Shown here: positions 1 through 7,087 of the stretch, in pieces
How the letters are laid out: each line of letters opens with the position of its first letter
Numbering within the stretch: the first letter of the stretch is position 1
Source: Solirubrobacteraceae bacterium
GTDB lineage: Bacteria > Actinomycetota > Thermoleophilia > Solirubrobacterales > Solirubrobacteraceae
Length of the DNA: 11,680 nucleotides
Reading direction: 5' to 3'
NCBI GenBank assembly: GCA_025935735.1
Contig: JAICUS010000140.1
Span: forward strand, 1-11,680
Notes under the pieces: generated by a model
Told to the model about the DNA's origin: nothing
The model's input: only the letters and a program-made list of their open reading frames with translations
The model's database searches: none
Translations under genes and position numbers: made by a program

Positions 1-858
1 CAGGCCGCGTTCTACGGCGCCGGCGCGTACACCGCCGGCATGGCCGCCCCGCACGGCTGGAACGTCCTACTGGTGCTGGGGCTGGCGATCGTCGTCAGCG
101 CCGCGGTCGCGCTCGGCGTGTCGCTGTTCGCGTGGCGGACGACCGGCCTGGCCTTCGCGATGCTCACGCTGGCCATCGCGCAGGGGATCTACACGCTGGT
201 CATCAAGGTCGACACGTTCGGCGGCTACAACGGCCTGTACGGCATCGCCGCGCCGAAGCTCGGGCCGATCGACCTCATCGATCCCGCGACGCTGTGGTAC
301 TTCGACGCGGTCTGCGTGGCCATCGGCCTCTTCGCCGTGTGGCGCGTGGCGCGCTCGCCGTTCGGCCTGACGCTGAACGCCATCCGCGAGGACCCGGTGC
401 GCGCGACGTTCCTCGGCGTCCACGTGCGGGCCTATCGCGCGGCGGCGTTCGTCGTCGCCGGCGCCGTCGCGGGGCTGGCGGGCGCGCTGTTCGCCTACTC
501 CAACCAGGTGGTCACGCCCGACCAGCTGTACTGGAACCAGTCGGCGACGCCCATCATCATGCTGCTCGTCGGCGGCATGACGTACTTCTGGGGCCCGGCG
601 CTCGGCGCGCTGCTGCTCACCTGGTTCCTGCACTACCTGACGGACTGGACCACGGAGTACGTCCTGTACCTGGGCGTGATCCTGATGGCGGTGCTGATCT
701 TCCTGCCGCGCGGGCTGCTCAGCCTGCCGTCGGTCGTGCGCGCGTGGCGCTCCAAGGGGACCGCGGCGCCGCCGGACGCGGGCGCGCCGGTCGTCGGGCT
801 GCTCGGGGGCGACGCCGGCATCGCCTCGGCCGCGACCAGGTCGGAGGCCGCGCGGTGA
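1..858 (+). CDS. livM: Branched-chain amino acid-type ABC transporter permease, LivM family (5' end outside window)
   Basis: Inner-membrane permease of a HAAT-family importer, which forms the translocation path with a LivH partner and is powered by LivG and LivF. The reading frame is open from base 1 (it begins Q-A-A-F-Y-G-A-G-A-Y-T-A, typical of the interior of LivM), so the true start lies upstream; the ATG at 40 is internal. About 285 residues are visible, with several hydrophobic helices (for example around bases 60-210, 420-510, 540-640 and 655-725). The cytoplasmic ATPase-contact loop is seen near 385-420 as N-A-I-R-E-D-P-V-R-A-T-F-L-G-V, a LivM hallmark. The C-terminal tail (about 750-855) is a Gly/Ala-rich extension of no clear function. 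livH is expected just upstream. The stop codon overlaps the GTG start of livG. The transported solute cannot be read from this gene; HAAT systems also carry amides, urea and aromatic or dicarboxylic acids. Confidence 0.93.
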   Translation, partial: QAAFYGAGAYTAGMAAPHGWNVLLVLGLAIVVSAAVALGVSLFAWRTTGLAFAMLTLAIAQGIYTLVIKVDTFGGYNGLYGIAAPKLGPIDLIDPATLWYFDAVCVAIGLFAVWRVARSPFGLTLNAIREDPVRATFLGVHVRAYRAAAFVVAGAVAGLAGALFAYSNQVVTPDQLYWNQSATPIIMLLVGGMTYFWGPALGALLLTWFLHYLTDWTTEYVLYLGVILMAVLIFLPRGLLSLPSVVRAWRSKGTAAPPDAGAPVVGLLGGDAGIASAATRSEAAR

Positions 859-1610
859 CCGCGCTCGAGATCGACGGCGTCGTCAAGCGCTTCGGCGGCA
901 ACCTCGCGCTCGACGACGTCGCGCTCGGCGTCGAGCGGGGCGAGATCCACGCGGTCATCGGCCCCAACGGGGCGGGCAAGAGCACGCTGTTCGGCGTGAT
1001 CTCCGGCGAGCACGCGCCCGAGCGCGGCGCCATCCGCCTCGGCGGCCGCGACGTCACGTCGATGTCCCCGAGCGGCCGGGTCCGGCTCGGCGTGGCGCGG
1101 GCGTTCCAGGTCGCGCGCGTGTTCCCGGACCTGACCGTGCAGGACAACGTCGTGGCCGCGGTCGTCGCGGCGACCGGCGGGTCGCGCGTGCTCTGGAGCT
1201 CGCGCCCGCTGCGCGCCGCGCGGACCGCCGCCAACGACGCGCTCGCCCAGATGCGGCTCGCCGCGCTGGGCGGCCGCCGGGCGCGCGAGCTCTCGCAGGG
1301 CGACCGCAAGCGGCTGGAGATCGCGATGGTGCTGGTCACGGACCCGTCGGTGCTGCTGCTCGACGAGCCGACGGCGGGCATGTCGCCGGAGGAGACGCAG
1401 GCCACCGTCGCGCTGATCCGCGAGTTGTGGAGCGACCGGGGGCTGACCGTGCTGCTCACCGAGCACGACATGCAGGTCGTCTTCGATCTCGCGCAGCGGT
1501 TGACGGTCCTGCACCTCGGCCGCGTGCTGATGTGCGGCGACCCGGCCGAGGTCAGGGCGAGCGACGAGGTGGCCAGGGTCTACCTGGGAGGCGGCGGTGG
1601 CGGCGCCTGA
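855..1610 (+). CDS. livG: Branched-chain amino acid-type ABC transporter ATP-binding protein LivG
   Basis: Cytoplasmic ATPase subunit of the importer, 251 residues, the usual LivG size. Visible motifs: Walker A GPNGAGKST at residues 36-44, an ABC signature LSQGD at 146-150 (the LSxGD/LSxGQ variant usual in LivG), Walker B with LLLDEP at 167-172 (Asp170, catalytic Glu171), and the switch histidine in TEHD at His204. The C-terminal region resembles the LivG tail after the H-loop. The GTG start at 855 is chosen because it overlaps the livM stop as GTGA and is preceded by GGAGG at 843-847. Nothing is missing among the ATP-binding residues. The gene is translationally coupled to livM and its end overlaps livF by 14 bases. 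Family assignment is firm; substrate is not determined. Confidence 0.95.
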   Translation: MTALEIDGVVKRFGGNLALDDVALGVERGEIHAVIGPNGAGKSTLFGVISGEHAPERGAIRLGGRDVTSMSPSGRVRLGVARAFQVARVFPDLTVQDNVVAAVVAATGGSRVLWSSRPLRAARTAANDALAQMRLAALGGRRARELSQGDRKRLEIAMVLVTDPSVLLLDEPTAGMSPEETQATVALIRELWSDRGLTVLLTEHDMQVVFDLAQRLTVLHLGRVLMCGDPAEVRASDEVARVYLGGGGGGA

Positions 1611-2313
1611 CCTCAGCGTGCGCGGCCTGCACGCGTACTACGGCTCGGCCCACGTGCTCTTCGACGTCGAGCTCGACGTGCCCGCCGGCGGCACGCTGGC
1701 GGTGCTGGGACGCAACGGCGCCGGCAAGACGACGCTGCTGCGCAGCATCGCGAGCGCCGGCCTCACGATCCGGGGGGACGTCCGGCTCGGCGGCGAGCGC
1801 CTGGTCGGCCGGAGCTCGTTCGCGGTGGCCCGGCTGGGCGTGCAGCTCGTGCCGGAGGACCGCCGCATCTTCGCCTCGCTGTCGGTGCGCGACAACCTGC
1901 GCCTGACCTCCGCGGCCGCGTCGCGGGAGCGCCCGCCGCTGGCGGTCGAGCGCGTGGTCGCGCTCTTCCCGCTGCTCGGCGGCCTGCTCGACCGGCCGGG
2001 ATACGCGCTGTCGGGCGGCGAGCAGCAGCTCGTGGCCATCGCCCGCGCGATGGTGGGCAACCCGGCGCTCCTGCTGCTCGACGAGCCGGCGGAGGGCCTG
2101 GCGCCGCTCGTGGTCGAGCAGGTCGGGGAGGCCATCCGCGCGTTGCGCGGCGAGTTCGACCTCACGGTCGTGATCGCCGAGCAGAACACGCCGTTCGCCC
2201 TCGGGCTCGCCGAGAGCGTCTGCCTGCTCGACGGCGGGCGCGTGGTCTACACGGGGGCCGCCCGCGAGTTCGCGGCGGCCGACGACCTCAAGCGCACGTA
2301 CCTGGCGGTCTAG
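1597..2313 (+). CDS. livF: Branched-chain amino acid-type ABC transporter ATP-binding protein LivF
   Basis: Second ATPase of the importer, 238 residues, normal for LivF. Walker A GRNGAGKTT lies at residues 38-46, the signature LSGGEQQ begins at 138, and Walker B LLLLDEP has Asp162 and Glu163. In the switch position the sequence is AEQN rather than a histidine; Gln here is normal for LivF, so the pair LivG/LivF keeps one canonical switch His. The GTG start at 1597 lies inside the end of livG and has GGGAGG at 1586-1591 at good spacing. The gene ends with TAG at 2311-2313 and is followed by the only real intergenic gap of the window, which suggests that the transporter genes and the following run may be separately controlled, or that extra binding-protein synthesis is ensured there. 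Confidence 0.95.
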   Translation: MAAPDLSVRGLHAYYGSAHVLFDVELDVPAGGTLAVLGRNGAGKTTLLRSIASAGLTIRGDVRLGGERLVGRSSFAVARLGVQLVPEDRRIFASLSVRDNLRLTSAAASRERPPLAVERVVALFPLLGGLLDRPGYALSGGEQQLVAIARAMVGNPALLLLDEPAEGLAPLVVEQVGEAIRALRGEFDLTVVIAEQNTPFALGLAESVCLLDGGRVVYTGAAREFAAADDLKRTYLAV

Positions 2314-2343
2314 GCGATGGCCGGCTCCAGCCGCGAGCGGGGA

Positions 2344-2387
2344 TTCGACGTCGATTTCGTCGGAAACGATGTTTCGCCAAGCGAAAC
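2344..2387. promoter_or_regulatory. A/T-enriched region with GTTTC/GAAAC inverted repeats; candidate operator or leader hairpin
   Basis: The 90-base gap between livF and the binding-protein gene holds a perfect 7-bp inverted repeat, GTTTCGC-CAA-GCGAAAC, at 2371-2387. It is preceded by two more half-sites, TTTCG at 2355-2359 and GAAAC at 2363-2367. The half-sites alternate (TTTCG, GAAAC, GTTTC, GAAAC), so the middle pair also forms a 5-bp inverted repeat, GAAAC-GAT-GTTTC. A 10-bp palindrome TCGACGTCGA lies just upstream at 2345-2354. A/T triplets are scarce elsewhere in the window, so this is a real compositional break. It could be an operator for a dimeric regulator, or a small hairpin in the mRNA close to the ribosome site. 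A weak -35/-10-like pair (TTCGAC at 2344, AACGAT at 2365, 15-base spacing) is possible but not convincing. Function is inferred. Confidence 0.5.
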
Positions 2388-2400
2388 AAGGAGGAGGAGA
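2388..2400 (+). promoter_or_regulatory. Strong Shine-Dalgarno sequence of the binding-protein gene
   Basis: A purine run AAGGAGGAGGAGA ends three bases before the ATG at 2404. It contains AGGAGG in good register and decides the start of the solute-binding protein: the in-frame ATG at 2317 has no such site and would put 29 charged residues ahead of the signal peptide. It directly abuts the inverted repeat at 2371-2387, so a hairpin or bound protein there could affect translation initiation. Confidence 0.85.
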
Positions 2401-2403
2401 GCG

Positions 2404-3666
2404 ATGTCCAGCACGCGCAGGATGTCGGGTGTCGTCGCGGTCCTGGCCGCGGCAGCCACGATCGCCGGGTGCGGCTCGTCGAGCGGCGGCGGAGGCGCCG
2501 GCGGCCAGTCCGGCGGCTCAAAGGCCCCGATCAAGCTCGGCGGGGTCCTCACGATCAGCGGTCCACTGGCCGAGATCGGTCAGTCGCACCAGGCCGGCGC
2601 CAAGCTGGCGGTCGACCAGATCAACCAGGCGGGCGGCATCGACGGGCGCAAGCTCCAGCTCGAGGTCAAGGACGAGCAGGCCGATCCCGACGCGACGGTG
2701 AGCGGCGTGCGCGACCTGCTCTCCAGCGACACCAAGCTGATCTTCGGCGGCACGACGGACTCCGACTGCCTGGCGGCGGCGCCCCTGGTCAACGGCAGCG
2801 GCGGCGTGCTGATGGGCACCTCGTGCCAGTCGAACCTCCTGCAGGGCGACAAGTTCGTGCCGGCGTTCTTCGAGATCGCGCCGACGAACTACATGCTCTC
2901 GATGGCCACCGCGCACCTGGCCGCCGACAGCTTCGGCGACGTCGGCACGTGGGACGGCGTCGGCCCCGACTACGAGTTCGGCCACGAGGTGTGGGACAGC
3001 TTCAAGCAGGACCTGGCCAAGCTGCGCCAGGGCACCGTCTTCCGCAAGGGCGTGTTCGTGCCGCTGACCGAGACGCGCTTCAAGCCGTACATCACGTCGC
3101 TGCTGTCCGGGCTGCCGAGCGACAGCGCCGCCAAGAACGGCCTGTTCATGTCGACGTTCTCGGCGACCACGGCCGGCCTGGCCAAGCAGGGCAAGCCGTT
3201 CCAGCTGTTCGAGCGCTACAAGACCGTGCTCAACCTCGGCGGCTCGACGCCCACGGCGGAGGCGCTCGGCGCCGACACCCCGCCGCTGTACTTCATCTAC
3301 GACTACTACGACGGCGCCTACGACAACCCGACCAACACGAAGTTCGTCGACGCCTTCAAGGCCGCCAACTCCGGCAAGAAGCCCAACGCCTGGAACTACG
3401 AGGGCTACACCGCGGTGATGGCGTACAAGGCGGCGATCGAGAAGGCCGGGACCGACGACCCCGCGAAGGTCCGCGACGCGCTCGCCGGCCTGGAGATCGA
3501 CACGCCCAAGGGCAAGCTGACCTTCCGTGCGGCGGACCACCTGCTGCAGTCGCCGGTGACCGTGTGGAAGGTCGAGGGGGACAAGGGGGCGCCGGGCGGC
3601 TTCAAGGTCTCCGACGCCCATGCCATCCCGGCCGACCAGGTGCTGCCGCCGGCCCGGTCGCACTGA
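2404..3666 (+). CDS. ABC transporter solute-binding lipoprotein, Leu/Ile/Val-binding (Peripla_BP_6) family
   Basis: Extracytoplasmic ligand-binding lipoprotein of the importer, 420 residues. A short signal peptide (basic R5-R6, hydrophobic 9-21) ends in the lipobox I-A-G-C with Cys23, followed by a Gly/Ser linker. The mature protein opens with KLGGVLTISGPLAEIG, then AGAKLAVDQINQAGGIDGRK, typical of the first lobe of type I periplasmic binding proteins. The FGGTTDSD and GTSCQS stretches (residues about 114-143) fall where the family contacts ligand. The second lobe shows the Y-E-G-Y-T-A-V region and the C-terminal V-R-D-A-L-A-G-L segment. Cys122 and Cys141 sit 19 residues apart and could form a disulfide. 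The gene leads the catabolic run and belongs with livMGF just upstream. Ligand is unknown; its operon partners suggest an amide or carboxylate rather than a branched-chain amino acid. Confidence 0.93.
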   Translation: MSSTRRMSGVVAVLAAAATIAGCGSSSGGGGAGGQSGGSKAPIKLGGVLTISGPLAEIGQSHQAGAKLAVDQINQAGGIDGRKLQLEVKDEQADPDATVSGVRDLLSSDTKLIFGGTTDSDCLAAAPLVNGSGGVLMGTSCQSNLLQGDKFVPAFFEIAPTNYMLSMATAHLAADSFGDVGTWDGVGPDYEFGHEVWDSFKQDLAKLRQGTVFRKGVFVPLTETRFKPYITSLLSGLPSDSAAKNGLFMSTFSATTAGLAKQGKPFQLFERYKTVLNLGGSTPTAEALGADTPPLYFIYDYYDGAYDNPTNTKFVDAFKAANSGKKPNAWNYEGYTAVMAYKAAIEKAGTDDPAKVRDALAGLEIDTPKGKLTFRAADHLLQSPVTVWKVEGDKGAPGGFKVSDAHAIPADQVLPPARSH

Positions 3667-3667
3667 C

Positions 3668-5026
3668 GTGCCGGTGGCGACCGTGGATGTCGACGTGCTC
3701 GTCGCGGGGGCCGGCGCCGCCGGCCTCGCGGCGGCGCTCGCCGCCGCGCAGCGGGGCGCGACGGTGGTGCTCGTGGACGCCAACCCGGCGTTCCGCGACG
3801 GCTGCAACACCGTGCAGAGCACGTCGATGATCCCGGCGGGCGGCAGCCGCTGGCAGCGCGCGGCCGGGGTCGCGGACACGCCCGAGCGCTTCCATGCCGA
3901 CGTCCTGCGCAAGACCGGCGGGCAGGCCGACCCGACCGTGGCCTCGGCCCTCACCCGGGTCGCGCCGGCGCTGGTCGAGTGGCTGGCCGACGACTGCGGC
4001 GTCGCACTCGAGCTGGTGACCGACTTCGACTACCCGGGCCACTCGCGGCCGCGCTGCCACTCGGTGCCGGACCGCTCCGGCCGCACGCTGCACCAGCGGC
4101 TGCTGGCCGCGGCCTCCGCCGACGAGCGCATCGAGCTGGTGGTGCCGCGCCGGCTCGCCGGCGTCATGCTCGACGACGGGTGCGCCGCCGCCGAGCTGGC
4201 CGCGCCGGACGGGCGCGTGGAGCCGTTGCGGGCCGGTGCCGTCGTGCTGGCCACCAGCGGCTTCGGCGCCGCGCCCGAGCTCGTGCGCCGCCACCTGCCC
4301 GAGATCGCCGACGGGCTCTACTTCGGCGGCGACGGCGCGGTGGGCGACGCGCTGGCCATCGGCAAGCGGCTGGGCGCGGACGTCGGCTGCCTGGACGCCT
4401 ACCAGGGACACGGGTCGGTGGCCGTGCCGCACGGCGTGCTCATGACCTGGGCGGCCATCATGCACGGCGGGGTGCTGGTCAACGCCGGCGGTGAGCGCTT
4501 CGGCGACGAGTCGACCGGCTACTCGGAGTTCGCGCGGGCGGTCCTCGACCAGCCCGGTGCAGAGGCGTGGATGGTGTTCGACGAGCGCATCGCCGACGCG
4601 TGCCGCAGCTTCGCCGACTTCCGGCGCGCGCTGGAGGCGGGCGCCGTGCGCGGCGCCGCCGATATCGAGGAGCTGGCGCGGCTCGTGTGCGCGCCCTCCG
4701 CCGCGCTGGCGCGGACACTGGCGCAGGCCGGCCCCGGAGATCGCTTCGGCCGCACATCGTGGGAGCAGCCGCTCTCGCCGCCGTACCGCGCCGTCCGGGT
4801 CACCGGCGCGCTCTTCCACACCCAGGGCGGGCTGCGGGTCGACGCCGGCGCCGCCGTCCTGCGCGGGGGGCGACCGATCCGCGGCCTGTACGCCGCCGGC
4901 GGCGCGGCCGTCGGCATGTCCGGCCACGGCGCGGCCGGGTACCTGGCCGGCAACGGGCTGCTCGCCGCGCTGGGGCTGGGCATGATCGCCGGCCGCCGGG
5001 TCGGCGTCGCGGGGGCCGTGCGATGA
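3668..5026 (+). CDS. FAD-dependent oxidoreductase, fumarate reductase/3-ketosteroid dehydrogenase (FAD_binding_2) superfamily
   Basis: Predicted soluble flavoprotein of 452 residues that adds or removes hydrogens across a C-C bond. The N-terminal Rossmann motif G14-A-G-A-A-G19 is followed by VVLVD with Asp37 at the ribose-binding position. The substrate-side signature H384-T-Q-G-G-L and the C-terminal FAD motif GLYAAGG (406-412) are both present. By my own alignment from memory, the two arginines central to fumarate reductases (proton shuttle and substrate clamp) are replaced by Tyr285 and Tyr425, so a true fumarate reductase is unlikely. A dehydrogenase of the tricarballylate or ketosteroid type, or a new specificity, fits better. 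No signal peptide, haem motif or electron-transfer partner is seen. The gene starts one base after the binding-protein stop with GTG at 3668. No clear Shine-Dalgarno is visible, and GTG 3674 is an alternative. The stop overlaps the next ATG. Confidence 0.88.
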   Translation: MPVATVDVDVLVAGAGAAGLAAALAAAQRGATVVLVDANPAFRDGCNTVQSTSMIPAGGSRWQRAAGVADTPERFHADVLRKTGGQADPTVASALTRVAPALVEWLADDCGVALELVTDFDYPGHSRPRCHSVPDRSGRTLHQRLLAAASADERIELVVPRRLAGVMLDDGCAAAELAAPDGRVEPLRAGAVVLATSGFGAAPELVRRHLPEIADGLYFGGDGAVGDALAIGKRLGADVGCLDAYQGHGSVAVPHGVLMTWAAIMHGGVLVNAGGERFGDESTGYSEFARAVLDQPGAEAWMVFDERIADACRSFADFRRALEAGAVRGAADIEELARLVCAPSAALARTLAQAGPGDRFGRTSWEQPLSPPYRAVRVTGALFHTQGGLRVDAGAAVLRGGRPIRGLYAAGGAAVGMSGHGAAGYLAGNGLLAALGLGMIAGRRVGVAGAVR

Positions 5027-6210
5027 GCGACGCGCCGCTCGACGGGCTGCGGGTGCTCGACCTCTCGACGGTGCTCGCCGGGCCGCTGGCCTGTCAGATC
5101 CTCGGCGACTTCGGCGCCGACGTGATCAAGGTGGAGCACCCGCGCGGCGACAGCATGCGCGGCCACGGCCAATCCAAGGACGGCGTGCCGCTGTGGTGGA
5201 AGATGATCGCCCGCAACAAGCGCTGCGTCGGCCTCTACCTCGGGGACCCCGACGGCGCCGCCGCCTTCCGGCGGCTGGCGCAGACGGCCGACGTCGTCGT
5301 CGAGAGCTTCCGGCCCGGCACGCTCGAGCGCTGGGGCGTCGGCTTCGACGCCCTGCACGAGGCCAACCCGCGGCTCATCCTCGTGCGCATCTCGGGCTTC
5401 GGCCAGACCGGCCCCTACCGGGAGCGCGCCGGGTTCGGGACGCTCGCCGAGGCCATGAGCGGCTTCGCGGCCATGACCGGCGAGCCCGGCGGGCCGCCGA
5501 CGCTGCCGCCGTTCGGGCTCGCCGACAGCATCGCCGGCATCGCCGCCGCCTCCGCGGCCACCATGGCGCTCTACCACCGCGACGCCCGCGGCGGCAGCGG
5601 TCAGGAGATCGACCTCTCCATCCTCGAGCCGCTCGTCACCGCGCTCGGGCCGCAGCCGATCGTCTACGACCAGCTGGGGGAGATCCAGCCGCGGACCGGG
5701 AACCGCTCGGTCAACAACGCGCCGCGCAACACCTACCGCACCGCCGACGGAAAGTGGGTGGCCGTGTCGACGAGCGCGAACAGCGTGGCCGAGCGTGTCA
5801 TGCGGCTCGTCGGCCGCGCGGAGCTGATCGACGAGCCGTGGTTCGCCACCGGCGCGGGACGCGCCCGGCACGTCGACCTGCTCGACGAGATCGTCTCGGC
5901 CTGGGTGGGTGAGCGCACGCGCGACGACGTCGTCCGGGCGTTCAGCGACGCCGGCGCGGCGATCGCTCCCGTCTACGACGTGGCCGAGCTCATGGCGGAC
6001 CCGCAGGTGCTCGCCCGCGAGATCATCACCGTCGTCGAGGATCCCGACCTGGGTCGCGTGCGGATGCAGAACGTGCTCTACCGGATGGCCGAGACCCCCG
6101 GCTCCATCCGCTTCACGGGCCGGCCGCTCGGGGCCGACACCGACGCGATCCTCGGCGACGAGCTGGGCCTCGACCTGACCGTGCTGCGCGAGCGAGGCGT
6201 CGTTGCCTGA
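5023..6210 (+). CDS. Family III CoA-transferase (CaiB/BaiF/formyl-CoA transferase family)
   Basis: Transfers CoA from an acyl-CoA donor to a carboxylic acid, activating it without ATP. It has 395 residues, close to the family norm. It opens with [20 protein letters not shown], followed by [14 protein letters not shown], the family's N-terminal signature. The catalytic aspartate is Asp168 in GLADSIAG, essentially the position of Asp169 in Oxalobacter formyl-CoA transferase. The [21 protein letters not shown] and [10 protein letters not shown] segments are all family landmarks. The C-terminal half has the usual R-T-G-N-R and [11 protein letters not shown] motifs. The ATG at 5023 overlaps the flavoprotein stop as ATGA. 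The acid acceptor is unknown; the CitE-like lyase immediately downstream suggests a dicarboxylic acid such as itaconate, mesaconate, citramalate or malate. A CoA-ester racemase is a less likely alternative. Confidence 0.93.
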   Translation: MSDAPLDGLRVLDLSTVLAGPLACQILGDFGADVIKVEHPRGDSMRGHGQSKDGVPLWWKMIARNKRCVGLYLGDPDGAAAFRRLAQTADVVVESFRPGTLERWGVGFDALHEANPRLILVRISGFGQTGPYRERAGFGTLAEAMSGFAAMTGEPGGPPTLPPFGLADSIAGIAAASAATMALYHRDARGGSGQEIDLSILEPLVTALGPQPIVYDQLGEIQPRTGNRSVNNAPRNTYRTADGKWVAVSTSANSVAERVMRLVGRAELIDEPWFATGAGRARHVDLLDEIVSAWVGERTRDDVVRAFSDAGAAIAPVYDVAELMADPQVLAREIITVVEDPDLGRVRMQNVLYRMAETPGSIRFTGRPLGADTDAILGDELGLDLTVLRERGVVA

Positions 6211-7087
6211 CACGCTCCGGAGCTACCTCTACGCGCCGGGATCGCGGCCGGACCTGATGGCGAAGGCCCTGCGCGCCGGCGCCGACGCCGTCGTGCTCGA
6301 CCTCGAGGACGCCGTCGCGGCCGGCGCCAAGGCGAGCGCCCGCGAGGCGGTGGCCACCGCGATCGCCGCGGCGGACGGCGGCGGGCCGGAGCTGCACGTG
6401 CGCGTGAACCCGGCGGGCGACGGCTTCGACGGCGACGACGTGCGCGCGGTGGTGCGGCCGGGGCTCGCGGCGCTGCGTCTGCCCAAGGCCGCGTCGCCGG
6501 CGGCCGTCCGCGCGCTGGCCGCGGCGCTCGACGGGCTCGAGGAGCGCGCCGGGCTGCCGAGCGGCCGGGTGCGGCTGTATCCGACGATCGAGTCGGCGGC
6601 CGGCGTGCTGGCGGCGAGCGAGCTGGCGGCCGCGCCGCGGGTGGAGCGCCTGGTGTTCGGCGCCACCGACTTCCTCGCCGACATCGGCGCGCCGGGCGCC
6701 GCCGACGGGCCGGCGACGCTGACGGCGCGCGGCCTGCTCGTGCTGGCCTCGCGCGCCGCCGGGATCGCCCCGCCGGTGGACAGCGTGCACACCGCGCTCG
6801 ACGACGCCGGCGGGCTGCGCCGCTCCGCGCTGGCCGCGCGGGAGCTCGGGTTCTTCGGCAAGTCCGTGATCCACCCGCGCCAGCTCGCCGTGGTGCACGA
6901 GGCGTTCGCGCCCACCGCTGACGAGGTCGCGCGGGCGCGGCAGGTGCTCGCGGCGGCCGGCGCCGCCGCCGGCGCCGGCGTGGCGGCCACGACCGCCGCC
7001 GGCGGCTTCGTCGACGCCGCCGTGGTGGCGCGGGCGCGCGCCGTGCTCAGTCAGATCAGGGAGGTAGACGTTGGCCGCGAGAACTGA
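6203..7087 (+). CDS. CitE-like acyl-CoA lyase (HpcH/HpaI aldolase superfamily)
   Basis: Mg-dependent lyase, or malyl-CoA-type thioesterase, acting on a 3-hydroxyacyl-CoA such as malyl-CoA, methylmalyl-CoA or citramalyl-CoA. It has 294 residues with the complete CitE landmarks: RSYLYAPGSRPDLMAKAL (residues 6-23), AVVLDLEDAV with acidic residues 33-36, substrate-binding Arg67 in VRVNP, LRLPKA, and the probable metal ligands Glu130 (PTIESAAGV) and Asp156 (FGATDFLAD). The GKSVIHPRQL segment and C-terminal V-V-A-R-A-R-A-V-L also match. The TTG start at 6203 places the first motif at the usual distance from the N terminus and overlaps the CoA-transferase end by eight bases; only a weak GAGG precedes it. 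Size and context resemble stand-alone lyases rather than the citrate lyase beta subunit, since citD, citF and citC are absent. Exact substrate is inferred only. Confidence 0.92.
   Translation: MPDTLRSYLYAPGSRPDLMAKALRAGADAVVLDLEDAVAAGAKASAREAVATAIAAADGGGPELHVRVNPAGDGFDGDDVRAVVRPGLAALRLPKAASPAAVRALAAALDGLEERAGLPSGRVRLYPTIESAAGVLAASELAAAPRVERLVFGATDFLADIGAPGAADGPATLTARGLLVLASRAAGIAPPVDSVHTALDDAGGLRRSALAARELGFFGKSVIHPRQLAVVHEAFAPTADEVARARQVLAAAGAAAGAGVAATTAAGGFVDAAVVARARAVLSQIREVDVGREN
7058..7065 (+). promoter_or_regulatory. Shine-Dalgarno sequence fixing a TTG start
   Basis: AGGGAGGT, containing a perfect GGAGGT, lies five bases ahead of the TTG at 7071. It is inside the end of the CitE-like gene and decides the start of the cyclase-family gene, whose frame offers no nearer ATG or GTG giving a full N terminus. 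Confidence 0.8.

Noticed and set aside
2317..2403. Earlier ATG start for the binding protein
   Set aside because: It has no ribosome site and would place 29 charged residues before the lipoprotein signal peptide, and it covers the inverted-repeat region. The ATG at 2404 has a strong Shine-Dalgarno.
3602..4927. Minus-strand open frame of 441 codons opposite the flavoprotein gene
   Set aside because: Low-complexity Arg/Ala/Gly composition, no motif, and fully overlapped by a gene with complete FAD-binding signatures.
6955..7015. Repetitive GCCGGCG stretch resembling a repeat or terminator stem
   Set aside because: It lies in frame within the CitE-like gene and encodes an Ala/Gly linker; there is no T-run or unit periodicity beyond codon bias.
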